Part shown: piece by piece, positions 1-7,331 of the stretch
Layout of the letters: each line of letters starts with the position of its first letter
Position numbering within the stretch: position 1 is the stretch's first letter
NCBI GenBank assembly: GCA_945867185.1
Contig: CAMBHM010000030.1
Span: forward strand, 1 to 11,013
From: Legionella genomosp. 1
GTDB lineage: Bacteria; Pseudomonadota; Gammaproteobacteria; Legionellales; Legionellaceae
Reading direction: 5' to 3'
DNA: 11,013 nucleotides
Notes under the pieces: generated by a model
Seen by the model: only the letters and a program-made list of their open reading frames with translations
The model's database searches: none
What the model was told of the DNA's origin: nothing
Made by a program: the position numbers and the translations under genes

Positions 1-1314
1 TTGTTGAGGGCTACCAAAACCTTGATTGTGAGCAATGAGGCCCATTATTTTCTTTGCCAAGATCAATTGGAAACCATTGCAACAGATGTCACCTACCTGC
101 TTGAACCCACTGCTCGAAATACAGCCCCGGCCATTGCCAGTGCCGCACATTATCTCCATCAACAGTTTGGCCGTCATGCCGTGATGCTGATTTTACCATC
201 GGATCACTGGGTGGCGGATGAGGCAGCTTGGCAGCGCGCCATGCTTCAGGGGGTGGCGTATGCGGCAGAAGAACCTGCTTTGGTGACGTTTGGCATTCGC
301 CCCACGGAGCCTAAAACAGGGTATGGGTATATCAAGGGAGAAGAAGTCCTGGCGCCGAATGTGTTTTCTGTCGCAGCTTTTCATGAAAAACCAGATGAGG
401 CAGCAGCCCAGGCCTTTTTAGACAGTGGGCATCATTATTGGAACAGTGGCATGTTTGTAGGTCGAGTGGGGACTTGTCTCGATGAATTCTTGCAGCATGC
501 CCCCCTCATGTATCATCAAACGAAAGAAGCCGTGCATAAAGCGCATGTGCATCATGACTATGTCCGGTTGGATGCCCTGGCCTTTGCAACCTGTCCTGAA
601 GACTCCATGGACTATGCGGTGATGGAGAAAACCAACAATGCGGTGGTGATCCCCATTGATATTGCTTGGAGCGATTTGGGCAGTTGGAGTGCCGTCGCGC
701 TCGCCAATGATCAAGATTCGGAAGGGAATACCTTGCAAGGCAAGGTGATAGTGAAGGATAGTAAAAATTGTTTGATAAGCAGCGAAGATCTCTTGGTCAC
801 GACGATTGGGATCCAAGATCAAATCATCATTGCCACACGGGATGCGGTTCTGGTGGCTGATAAGCGTTATGCAGAGCAGGTGAAAGAACTGGTCAGCTCG
901 TTTGGCACAGAGCATGGTGCACTGATCTCTGATCACCCCTGTGTATCGCGTCCTTGGGGACAGTATGAAGTGCTCGCTGAAGGTCCAACCTTCAAAGTCA
1001 AACGCTTGATGGTCAAACCAGGTGCACGATTGTCATTACAAAAACATGAGCACCGTGCTGAACATTGGGTGGTGGTGAGTGGGGAAGCAGATATCATCAA
1101 TGATACAGTACACCTTCGTTTAACAGCCAATCAATCGACTTATATTCCCAAACAAACCTTACATCGCTTAAGTAACTTAGGATCGCATCCTTTGTATGTC
1201 ATCGAAGTGCAAAGCGGGACTTACTTAGGGGAAGACGATATCACGCGGTTCGATGATGTGTATCATCGCCCGAACGTGGTGCCGTTATGCCATGAAGAGA
1301 AGGTCTTATTATGA
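1..1314 (+). CDS. manC: Mannose-1-phosphate guanylyltransferase / mannose-6-phosphate isomerase, 5' end outside window
   Basis: Bifunctional cytosolic enzyme of GDP-mannose synthesis. Family knowledge: the N-terminal half makes GDP-mannose from mannose-1-phosphate and GTP, and the C-terminal cupin half interconverts mannose-6-phosphate and fructose-6-phosphate. The 437 visible codons are about 35-45 short of the usual length, and the pyrophosphorylase GTRLWP loop expected at the N terminus is absent, so the gene begins upstream; the TTG at base 1 is just the edge. Visible motifs are LEPTARNTAPAIA near codon 34, FHEKPDEAA near codon 128, YWNSGMFVGR near 147, WSDLGSW near 224, then the cupin domain from about 313 (RPWGQYEVL, KVKRLMVKPGARLSLQKHEHRAEHW in two stretches, HRLSN, VIEVQSG). 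GDP-mannose feeds O-antigen, capsule or exopolysaccharide synthesis. The stop codon overlaps the ATG of the following mini-ORF as ATGA. The family call is secure; which polysaccharide it serves cannot be seen. Confidence 0.95.
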   Translation: MLRATKTLIVSNEAHYFLCQDQLETIATDVTYLLEPTARNTAPAIASAAHYLHQQFGRHAVMLILPSDHWVADEAAWQRAMLQGVAYAAEEPALVTFGIRPTEPKTGYGYIKGEEVLAPNVFSVAAFHEKPDEAAAQAFLDSGHHYWNSGMFVGRVGTCLDEFLQHAPLMYHQTKEAVHKAHVHHDYVRLDALAFATCPEDSMDYAVMEKTNNAVVIPIDIAWSDLGSWSAVALANDQDSEGNTLQGKVIVKDSKNCLISSEDLLVTTIGIQDQIIIATRDAVLVADKRYAEQVKELVSSFGTEHGALISDHPCVSRPWGQYEVLAEGPTFKVKRLMVKPGARLSLQKHEHRAEHWVVVSGEADIINDTVHLRLTANQSTYIPKQTLHRLSNLGSHPLYVIEVQSGTYLGEDDITRFDDVYHRPNVVPLCHEEKVLL

Positions 1315-1382
1315 ATCGATTGTTGTCGCATGAGGACCAAGGTTTCGCTCTATCGAATTCAGAAAAATGGAAGCGATCATGA
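1311..1382 (+). CDS. Possible 23-residue mini-ORF linking manC to the HEPN gene
   Basis: A 23-codon frame beginning MNRLLSHEDQ and ending EKWKRS. Its ATG (1311-1313) overlaps the manC stop as ATGA, and its TGA (1380-1382) overlaps the HEPN-gene ATG at 1379 as a second ATGA. A good ribosome-binding sequence, GAGAAGG, lies seven bases before its start. It has no recognisable domain, signal peptide or membrane segment. Two readings fit. It may be a short coupling peptide that passes ribosomes from manC to the toxin gene. Alternatively it is the surviving 5' end of an older gene after manC, cut when the toxin-antitoxin pair arrived. The exact overlaps on both sides favour it being translated, but short frames arise easily by chance. 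Confidence 0.35.
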   Translation: MNRLLSHEDQGFALSNSEKWKRS

Positions 1383-1798
1383 CATTAAGTACTGAGCATC
1401 TGGGGCGTTGTATAGAAACATTGAAGCAATCACTCGTGCTTCTAACACACTATAAACCGGATAGTCTTGACTACGAGATTTATCGAAATGCCATTGTGAA
1501 AGGATATGAACTAACATTAGAAACGTCAGGAAAACTGTTGAAAAAGGCCTTAAAACCTTATTTTTCAAATCCAAAAGAGGTAGATCAGTTGGTGTTTAAA
1601 GATATTTTTCGCCATGCGAGTCAACATGGATTACTGACGCTTGACGAAATCAAACGGTGGTTTTCTTATCGTGATAATCGGAATGACACTGCTCATGATT
1701 ACGGCATTGGTTTTGCTGAAGAAACGTTAAAACTAGTGCCTCAATTTATCAATGATGCAAAACGATTGAAAGAAGTACTAGACCATGTTAAAGCTTGA
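1379..1798 (+). CDS. hepT: HEPN-domain toxin of HepT/HI0074 type (nucleotidyltransferase substrate-binding family)
   Basis: A 139-residue all-helical HEPN protein. The motif RNDTAHDY at residues 101-108 is an exact RX4HXY signature: Arg101 and His106 are the presumed ribonuclease pair and Tyr108 is the residue that, in characterised HepT proteins, is AMPylated by MntA to silence the toxin. The N-terminal helix (HLGRCIETLKQSLVLL) and the central FRHASQHGLL region also fit the HI0074 family. Start choice: ATG 1379 has GGAAG five bases upstream and gives the usual family length; ATG 1367 has no ribosome-binding site and would add an unusual MEAI extension. The gene overlaps the next by 14 bases, typical of a toxin-antitoxin pair with translational coupling. 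Cleavage of RNA or tRNA is inferred from the family. Sampled bases 1441-1560 hold 42 G+C of 120, against 30 of 60 in manC at 601-660, hinting at transfer. Confidence 0.88.
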   Translation: MTLSTEHLGRCIETLKQSLVLLTHYKPDSLDYEIYRNAIVKGYELTLETSGKLLKKALKPYFSNPKEVDQLVFKDIFRHASQHGLLTLDEIKRWFSYRDNRNDTAHDYGIGFAEETLKLVPQFINDAKRLKEVLDHVKA

Positions 1799-2093
1799 TT
1801 TAAAATCAGAGGATATGAGGCAAATTCAATTTATTTTGCAGCACATTGTTCCACGAGCAGAAGTCTGGGCTTATGGTAGTCGAGTAAAAGGCAGTAACCA
1901 TGATGCCAGTGATCTTGATCTTGTGATAAGAAACCCCTCTGCCTTGCAAAAACCTATAGAACAACTGACCAAACTCAGAGAGGCGTTCAGAGACAGTGAT
2001 TTACCTTTATTGATTGATATGATGGATTGGGCGTACCTTCCTGAGAATTATAGAGCTGAAATAGAAAAACTGCATGTGGTCATTCACCCCTAG
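1785..2093 (+). CDS. mntA: Minimal nucleotidyltransferase antitoxin (MntA/HI0073 type)
   Basis: A 102-residue protein of the MNT branch of the polymerase-beta nucleotidyltransferase superfamily. The active-site signature GSX10DXD is present exactly: Gly31-Ser32, ten residues, then Asp43-Leu44-Asp45. The likely third metal-binding acidic residue is Asp78 in LLIDMMDW. In studied pairs MntA transfers AMP to the tyrosine of the HepT RX4HXY motif and so neutralises the toxin, and both target tyrosine and catalytic triad are intact here. The ATG lies inside the end of the HEPN gene, with AAAGAAG upstream as a modest ribosome-binding site, so coupled translation is likely. No clear rho-independent terminator follows the TAG. 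The toxin-first order resembles the Shewanella oneidensis pair. A simple substrate-modifying HI0073 role outside toxin-antitoxin biology cannot be excluded. Confidence 0.88.
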   Translation: MLKLDLKSEDMRQIQFILQHIVPRAEVWAYGSRVKGSNHDASDLDLVIRNPSALQKPIEQLTKLREAFRDSDLPLLIDMMDWAYLPENYRAEIEKLHVVIHP

Positions 2094-2115
2094 TTCATTC
2101 CGTTTGTAAAAAATA

Positions 2116-2144
2116 AAATCATAGTGCTTTTTTTGTCGTATAAT
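2116..2144 (+). promoter_or_regulatory. Putative sigma-70 promoter with perfect -10 TATAAT, weak -35
   Basis: TATAAT at 2139-2144 lies 34 bases before the ATG at 2178, in the AT-rich gap after mntA. The hexamer 17 bases upstream (2116-2121, AAATCA) is a poor -35, so the promoter would depend on the -10 and AT-rich upstream DNA. It would drive the large membrane-protein gene. Confidence 0.5.
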
Positions 2145-2148
2145 TAAC

Positions 2149-2167
2149 GGAGGTGACTATTTTCTGA
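2149..2167 (+). other. Strong Shine-Dalgarno-like GGAGGTGA without a matching long ORF
   Basis: GGAGGTGA at 2149-2156 is the best ribosome-binding match in the neighbourhood, yet no ATG follows at the right distance. A GTG at 2153 opens only a four-codon frame ending TGA at 2165-2167, just before the second Shine-Dalgarno (GAAAGGG) that serves ATG 2178. It may be a ribosome standby site, a tiny leader frame, or chance. Confidence 0.25.
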
Positions 2168-2177
2168 AAGGGTGATC

Positions 2178-3965
2178 ATGCCTGCACAGCTTTTGGATCG
2201 GCGAACATTCAGCAGTGATGAGCAGAAGGCATTACGCGCGGTGTTTGTTGATCACTATCAACAGGGCCAATCAGCTGCTTTTTTTTTAAACAAAGATTTG
2301 TTTTCCCGTCGAGCGTCTCTTGCGATTGCACTTGAAATCTATAGCCATCGATTAAATAGAATCAATCCGGCCTTGCTGCAGTACTTAAGCGATGAAGAAA
2401 AAAAAGTGCAGGAGCAGGATCTTTTGTATACCTTCTATCTCTTATCTGCTCAATATCAGTTGGATGAGAATGAGGATCGTCATCAAGATTGGTTGATGCG
2501 ACGAGCACAATTGTTGCAATGTGCTCGGTATATAGAAACTATAAAAGCTCAGGTTGAGCACACGTCTGAAGAACAGTTGAATAGCTATCTAAAATGCTCG
2601 GAGAAACATCTAAAATATTTGGGATTAACCACGCTTGCGCCGCTGCTTGCAGACACCATTGAGCAGATAAGCTCAGGCGTTACCGTGAGCCTCTTCAAAT
2701 GGATGCGTGAAGTGAATGTATTTCGGCTATATTGGGTCTGGGCTGGTGGAACACTCCTCTCAGCATTGGAGATGTTTCCCTCGTCGTTTGAATATAAAAC
2801 ACAAGCGCAAGACGCGATAGCAGCTCCTGGGCCCTATACGGGCTATATGAGTTGGATTTTGTATTACACGCGCCTGGGGATTCAGTTGTCACTGCTATTG
2901 AAACATACGTTTGCAGGCCCCTGGATGAGTCAGGCGGAGCGAGAAGTTCCTTGGCAGGATCGATTCACCACACAATGGGAACAAAGAAAATATTCAATAA
3001 TCAATGACTTGATTTGGGGAACAGCTAATCTGGCTTGCTTTTATTGGCTTATCGGCAGTGGGTTCATGGGGATGCTTGGGAACGTTGCAACAACTGGATT
3101 GTTATTGGTTGATACGGTGGCTGCGATCTATGGATATTATGAGGCAGAGACGCAACACAATAAAGAAGTGGCTCGATATCAAGAAGACATCAATGAGTTT
3201 GGAGTAACAGATACGTTAGAGCGCAAAGTACAATTGGCGAGCTTACAGAAAACGTTGGCACAATATCAATTGGATTGGCGGTATAAACGGTATGGACTTA
3301 TCAATGACTTGGTTTATTCAGTGAGCCTGATGACGGCGTTCTTATTGTGTTGCAGTTTCTTTTTCCCGCCCTTCATCATTGCGCCAGCGACAGCTTTGCT
3401 ACTGGGCGTGATTGGGGCTAGTTTATGTTTTGTATTAAACATGGTTTATGTCGCTGCCGGCACAGGACTGAAGATTGAGAAATCACGAGCCTCTGCACAG
3501 GCTGTGTATGATGAGTGTGGAGTGTTGTTGGGGGAATTTAAGACTTCAATAGAAGATAATCGAAAAAGAAGTCTTTATTTACAAATTCGAAGTTTATTGG
3601 CTGATTCTAATAAAGAAGGGGAGCAAGTACGCTATCAGCAATTACAACAAGTGCATACCATTCTGATCTCGGCCCTCCTACCCCCGCTTTTATTACTTTC
3701 TTTCCTATTTTTTCCGTTAGGCATTGGCCTTGGGATGGTGGCGGTAGGAGTCGCTGTCGCGATTATTTCTAAGATGATGCTGAATCAACTCCAGCCAGAT
3801 CAGCTGGCATTGCCGGTATTTGATGAGGCTGCTTATAGTCTTTTTGAGAAGAATCCCCAGTTGCCCCCGTTTAAAATGAGCTTGGCAAAGGGGTTTTTTG
3901 GTGCGCCCTCTGAGCGACACGCATTAGCGAGCGGAGTCATGGGCCCTGAGCCAAAGACGGCGTAA
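2178..3965 (+). CDS. Large polytopic membrane protein of unknown function
   Basis: A 595-residue protein I do not recognise. Residues 1-180 are charged and mainly helical. Hydrophobic stretches follow at about 182-203, 223-243, 275-320, 376-425 and 495-540, suggesting an inner-membrane protein with several spans. Between them lie charged helical segments (about 320-368 and 435-490) that could form coiled coils. Two segments look duplicated: RKYSIINDLIW at 270-280 and KRYGLINDLVY at 370-380, exactly 100 residues apart, each followed by a hydrophobic block and a charged helix. There is no N-terminal signal peptide and no catalytic motif. Start: ATG 2178 has AAAGGG just upstream, while the in-frame GTG at 2172 is too close to it. 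The gene sits alone between two TATAAT-type promoters. A secreted effector, which Legionellales often encode with such architecture, is only a guess. Confidence 0.8.
   Translation: MPAQLLDRRTFSSDEQKALRAVFVDHYQQGQSAAFFLNKDLFSRRASLAIALEIYSHRLNRINPALLQYLSDEEKKVQEQDLLYTFYLLSAQYQLDENEDRHQDWLMRRAQLLQCARYIETIKAQVEHTSEEQLNSYLKCSEKHLKYLGLTTLAPLLADTIEQISSGVTVSLFKWMREVNVFRLYWVWAGGTLLSALEMFPSSFEYKTQAQDAIAAPGPYTGYMSWILYYTRLGIQLSLLLKHTFAGPWMSQAEREVPWQDRFTTQWEQRKYSIINDLIWGTANLACFYWLIGSGFMGMLGNVATTGLLLVDTVAAIYGYYEAETQHNKEVARYQEDINEFGVTDTLERKVQLASLQKTLAQYQLDWRYKRYGLINDLVYSVSLMTAFLLCCSFFFPPFIIAPATALLLGVIGASLCFVLNMVYVAAGTGLKIEKSRASAQAVYDECGVLLGEFKTSIEDNRKRSLYLQIRSLLADSNKEGEQVRYQQLQQVHTILISALLPPLLLLSFLFFPLGIGLGMVAVGVAVAIISKMMLNQLQPDQLALPVFDEAAYSLFEKNPQLPPFKMSLAKGFFGAPSERHALASGVMGPEPKTA
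2985..3500 (+). repeat. Internal duplication in the membrane protein, two units of about 100 residues
   Basis: Units begin near 2985 and 3285. Each starts with an aromatic-basic lead, then Y-x-x-I-N-D-L-[IV]-[WY], a long hydrophobic block and a charged helix. At DNA level the shared run is TATCAATGACTTG-like (around 2999-3011 and 3299-3311). The far end of each unit is diverged, so the boundaries are approximate. Confidence 0.5.
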
Positions 3966-3971
3966 AAGTGA

Positions 3972-4001
3972 TTAGGAATTGAACTGAAAAAAAGGTATAA
4001 T
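3972..4001 (+). promoter_or_regulatory. mnmG: Putative sigma-70 promoter for the mnmG operon
   Basis: A perfect TATAAT lies at 3996-4001, about 35 bases before the mnmG ATG. The -35 is weak: TTAGGA at 3972-3977 with an 18-base spacer is the best candidate, and TTGAAC at 3979 is too near. This is the only substantial gap before the eight-gene run, so it is the natural place for the operon promoter. Confidence 0.5.
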
Positions 4002-4035
4002 GTCTTCCTTTGTTTTCTAAATCTGAGTAGATCTG

Positions 4036-5910
4036 ATGAGTCTTGAAAAACAATACGACGTGATCGTCGTGGGTGGCGGGCATGCGGGCACTGAAGCGGC
4101 CCTTGCAGCGTCTCGTATGGGAGCTGAAACGTTGCTGCTCACTCATAATTTAGATCTGCTGGGGCAAATGTCCTGTAATCCGGCCATTGGCGGCATCGGT
4201 AAAGGGCACTTGGTGAAAGAAATCGATGCCCTTGATGGCGTCATGGCGTATGCAGCCGATCTCGCTGGGATCCAATTTCGCATATTGAATGCCTCAAAAG
4301 GCCCGGCGGTGCGGGCGACTCGTGCACAAGCTGACAGGGTGCTCTATCGTCAAGCTATTCGTTATGTCTTACAAACAGCACCCCGATTAACTTTATTTCA
4401 ACAGGCGGTGGATGATCTGTTGATGACAGGGGACAGAGTCGTAGGAGTACGTACTCAGTTGGGTTTGAGGTTGTATGCAAAAACGGTGGTTTTGACAGTC
4501 GGTACATTTTTGGGTGGAAAAATTCATGTGGGGACGAATCAAATATCAGGTGGACGGGCAGGGGATCCTCCCTCTATCGCCTTAGCCGATAGATTGCGGG
4601 ATTTAGCCTTTCCGGTGGGCCGTTTAAAAACCGGCACACCGCCTCGCATCGATGGCCGAACACTTGATTATTCGCAGATGGTGGTACAGCCAGGGGACAC
4701 CCCTGTGCCCTTCTTTTCATTAATGACCGGGGGGGCCACCCATCCTGAACAAGTGCCTTGCCATATCACACATACGACTGAAGAGACGCACGATATCATT
4801 CGCGAAAACCTGCATCAATCGCCCATGTATGCGGGAATCATCGAGGGGGTGGGGCCTCGTTATTGTCCTTCTATTGAGGACAAAGTGGTTCGATTTGCTG
4901 ATAAAATGGCACATCAAATTTTTGTTGAGCCAGAAGGCTTAACCACGTTTGAGGTGTACCCCAATGGGATTTCAACGAGCTTGCCTTTTGAGGTGCAGCG
5001 GGCTTTTGTTCGTAGTATGAAAGGATTTGAGCAGGCGCACATTACGCGTCCTGGTTATGCCATTGAGTATGATTATTTTGACCCACGCGGGTTAACCGCT
5101 TTTTTGCAGACCAAACCTGTGGATAACTTATTTTTTGCAGGACAAATCAATGGCACAACTGGCTATGAAGAAGCAGCCGCTCAAGGCCTGATTGCCGGAA
5201 TCAATGCGGCGTTATATGGGGCAGATAAACCACTGTGGTCGCCCCGTCGCGATGAGGCGTATCTGGGCGTGTTGGTGGATGATCTGATTACTTGTGGCAC
5301 GAAAGAGCCCTATCGAATGTTTACTTCCCGTGCAGAATATCGTTTGACCCTTCGTGAGGATAATGCCGATCTACGTTTGACGGAGAAAGGACATGCGTTG
5401 GGACTGGTTGGAGAAGTGCGTTGGAAAGCGTTTTGTGAGAAGCGTGAGACCATTGAAAAAATCCAGCAACAGTTAAGAGACACGTGGGTTCGCGTCTCGC
5501 ATAATGAGGCGTTGCGCTCAGCACTTGAGGCACCTTTGTTGCATGACTGTCGGGCAGAGGACGTCTTGAAGCGTCCTGAAATCACCTATTTGCATTTGCA
5601 GTCCGTTGCGACCTTAGCGTTACCATCGATTCCAGAAGACGTGGCATTACAAGTCGAGATCCAAAGTAAATATAAGGGATATATCGAGCGTCAAGAATTA
5701 GACATTGCACGCTTACACAAGCATGAAGAGATGGCCCTGGATGCGACGATGAATTATCAGGAGATTTCAGGATTGTCATCGGAGATTGTTCAGAAATTAA
5801 CAGCCGTACGACCTGCAACGCTTGCGCAAGCTGGGCGTATCCCAGGGGTGACGCCGGCTGCCTTGTCGTTGTTGCTCGTGTATTTAAAGAAGAAGCGTTT
5901 GACGGCATGA
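4036..5910 (+). CDS. mnmG: tRNA uridine-5-carboxymethylaminomethyl modification enzyme MnmG (GidA)
   Basis: FAD-dependent partner of MnmE. The complex adds the cmnm5 or nm5 group to wobble uridine 34 of several tRNAs, using methylene-tetrahydrofolate as carbon donor. The 624-residue length is normal. The FAD-binding [11 protein letters not shown] lies at residues 12-22. The two functional cysteines known in E. coli fall at identical numbers: Cys47 in [13 protein letters not shown] and Cys277 in the signature [11 protein letters not shown] (273-283). The second signature [17 protein letters not shown] starts at 368. The C-terminal helical domain that contacts MnmE and tRNA is complete ([32 protein letters not shown]). 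No strong ribosome-binding site precedes ATG 4036, but the N terminus matches the family. The stop overlaps the rsmG start as ATGA. In many gammaproteobacteria mnmG lies near oriC, but no origin is visible here. Confidence 0.98.
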   Translation: MSLEKQYDVIVVGGGHAGTEAALAASRMGAETLLLTHNLDLLGQMSCNPAIGGIGKGHLVKEIDALDGVMAYAADLAGIQFRILNASKGPAVRATRAQADRVLYRQAIRYVLQTAPRLTLFQQAVDDLLMTGDRVVGVRTQLGLRLYAKTVVLTVGTFLGGKIHVGTNQISGGRAGDPPSIALADRLRDLAFPVGRLKTGTPPRIDGRTLDYSQMVVQPGDTPVPFFSLMTGGATHPEQVPCHITHTTEETHDIIRENLHQSPMYAGIIEGVGPRYCPSIEDKVVRFADKMAHQIFVEPEGLTTFEVYPNGISTSLPFEVQRAFVRSMKGFEQAHITRPGYAIEYDYFDPRGLTAFLQTKPVDNLFFAGQINGTTGYEEAAAQGLIAGINAALYGADKPLWSPRRDEAYLGVLVDDLITCGTKEPYRMFTSRAEYRLTLREDNADLRLTEKGHALGLVGEVRWKAFCEKRETIEKIQQQLRDTWVRVSHNEALRSALEAPLLHDCRAEDVLKRPEITYLHLQSVATLALPSIPEDVALQVEIQSKYKGYIERQELDIARLHKHEEMALDATMNYQEISGLSSEIVQKLTAVRPATLAQAGRIPGVTPAALSLLLVYLKKKRLTA

Positions 5911-6518
5911 AGGCCCCCAACTTATCAGAGATCTTGCGTGCAGGTTTGACTCAAGAGAATCTAGACTTGCCGCTGGAACGCTTTTTAGCGTATATAGAGC
6001 TTCTAGACACTTGGAATCGCACTTATAACCTCACCGCTATTCGAGACAAAAAAGCGATGATCACCCACCACCTATTGGATAGTCTTGCTATTTTACCCTG
6101 GATCAAAGGGCCGCGTATTTTGGATGTAGGGAGTGGGGCAGGATTGCCAGGGATTCCCCTTGCATTGGCCTGTCCGCATTGGCAAGTGGTGTTGTTGGAC
6201 AGTTTGGGCAAAAAAACACGATTTTTACGCGAGGCGAAACGAGTGTTGTCTCTGGATAACGTGCAGATCGTGCAAACTCGTGTGGAGGCCTATCGTCCGG
6301 CAGAAGGTTTTGATACAGTAACGAGTCGAGCATTCAGCACACTCTCACAAATGCTGTTATTGACCCGTGATCTTGTTGTTGAGAAGGGCGTATGGCTTGC
6401 CATGAAGGGGCGCATCCCACAGGAGGAATTGGCCGCTTTATCTCGCCCTTATCGTGTTGAGTCCTATACGGTATTGGGTATAGAGGGTGAGCGTTGTTGT
6501 ATTGTTGTTGAACGTTGA
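5907..6518 (+). CDS. rsmG: 16S rRNA (guanine-527 N7)-methyltransferase RsmG (GidB)
   Basis: Class I SAM-dependent methyltransferase that makes m7G527 in the 530 loop of 16S rRNA. In other bacteria its loss gives low-level streptomycin resistance. The protein has 203 residues, close to the 207 of E. coli. The SAM motif [16 protein letters not shown] starts at residue 71. The preceding family block ([21 protein letters not shown]), the motif [17 protein letters not shown] and the conserved VTSRAF are all present. The ATG overlaps the mnmG stop by four bases, so translation is probably coupled, and this pairing is among the most conserved bacterial gene pairs. The parA start follows after 18 bases. 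Nothing is missing or unusual. Confidence 0.97.
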   Translation: MKAPNLSEILRAGLTQENLDLPLERFLAYIELLDTWNRTYNLTAIRDKKAMITHHLLDSLAILPWIKGPRILDVGSGAGLPGIPLALACPHWQVVLLDSLGKKTRFLREAKRVLSLDNVQIVQTRVEAYRPAEGFDTVTSRAFSTLSQMLLLTRDLVVEKGVWLAMKGRIPQEELAALSRPYRVESYTVLGIEGERCCIVVER

Positions 6519-6536
6519 ACGGAACAAGGAATGGTC

Positions 6537-7328
6537 ATGGCAAAAATCATCGCACTGGCGAATCAAAAAGGCGGTGTTGGTAAAACCACTACAGCAGTGA
6601 ATTTAGCGGCGTCTTTGGCTGCCAATCATCAACGTGTGTTGTTGGTGGATTTGGATCCACAAGGCAATGCCACCATGGGCAGTGGCGTTGATAAGCATGC
6701 ATTGGTGCACACAACGAATGATGTATTATTACGAGATTGTTTGCCTGAGCAAGCCTGCTTGGTCACCACAGCAGGGTTTGATTTGATACCTGCTAATGGT
6801 GATTTGACGGTGGCTGAAGTCAATCTGATGGAGCGCCCACATCGCGAAACGTTTTTATTTAAGGCTCTCCAGCCGCTGCAAAGCACGTATCATTATATCT
6901 TGATTGATTGTCCACCGGCATTGAATACACTGACTATCAACGCATTGGTTGCGGCGGACTCGGTGTTGATTCCGATGCAATGTGAGTACTATGCATTAGA
7001 GGGGTTGGCAGCGTTGTTATCGACCATTGAGCAAATACGCGGATCAGTGAATACGCGGTTGTGCATCGAAGGGATATTACGTACGCTATATGATGCTCGA
7101 AATCGCCTGTGTCTTGAGGTGTCTAAGCAATTGCTCTCACATTTTGGGGATAAAGTGTATCGCACGGTGATTCCTAGAAATGTTCGGCTTGCCGAGGCAC
7201 CCAGTCATGGACTTGCGGCTATTCAATATGATAGAACATCGCCAGGCGCTGCAGCCTATATGGTACTTGCTTCTGAGGTTATGAATCGGCAAGCGGCTGT
7301 TTCGGAGAATTCAACGGAGTTGAGGTGA
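6537..7328 (+). CDS. parA: Chromosome-partition ATPase ParA (Soj)
   Basis: Deviant Walker ATPase that dimerises with ATP, binds DNA non-specifically and moves ParB-parS complexes during chromosome segregation. It has 263 residues, the usual chromosomal length, without the N-terminal DNA-binding extension of large plasmid ParA proteins. Motifs: NQKGGVGKTTTAVNLA with the deviant Walker A KGGVGKTT at residues 11-18, VLLVDLDPQGNAT (A' motif), YILIDCPPALNTLTINAL (Walker B region), and the late RNVRLAEAPSHG block. Start choice: AAGGA abuts ATG 6531 but lies six bases before ATG 6537, which also gives the standard MAKIIALANQKGG beginning. The gene is third in the mnmG operon and is followed by parB after three bases. 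Chromosomal parAB beside mnmG-rsmG is common in bacteria other than enterics. Confidence 0.97.
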   Translation: MAKIIALANQKGGVGKTTTAVNLAASLAANHQRVLLVDLDPQGNATMGSGVDKHALVHTTNDVLLRDCLPEQACLVTTAGFDLIPANGDLTVAEVNLMERPHRETFLFKALQPLQSTYHYILIDCPPALNTLTINALVAADSVLIPMQCEYYALEGLAALLSTIEQIRGSVNTRLCIEGILRTLYDARNRLCLEVSKQLLSHFGDKVYRTVIPRNVRLAEAPSHGLAAIQYDRTSPGAAAYMVLASEVMNRQAAVSENSTELR

Positions 7329-7331
7329 GCC

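Noticed and set aside
418..936. Long minus-strand open frame of 172 codons inside manC
   Set aside because: It is fully antisense to a strongly conserved enzyme, shows no domain features and has no ribosome-binding context. A shadow frame.
1367..1378. Alternative HEPN start at ATG 1367
   Set aside because: No Shine-Dalgarno sequence at a suitable distance, whereas ATG 1379 has GGAAG and the ATGA overlap.
1847..1862. Half parS-like TGTTCCACG inside mntA
   Set aside because: The left half fits, but the right half does not and the palindrome is lost. It is coding sequence.
2094..2135. Possible terminator after mntA (T run at 2128-2134)
   Set aside because: No GC-rich stem precedes the T run; only AT-rich sequence is present.
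5118..5126. TGTGGATAA, a perfect DnaA box on the minus strand
   Set aside because: It is a single box inside mnmG, encoding the conserved PVDN segment, with no neighbouring boxes or AT-rich unwinding region. Not an origin.
5582..5920. Minus-strand frame of 112 codons within mnmG
   Set aside because: Antisense to the conserved C-terminal domain of MnmG with low-complexity composition. A shadow frame.
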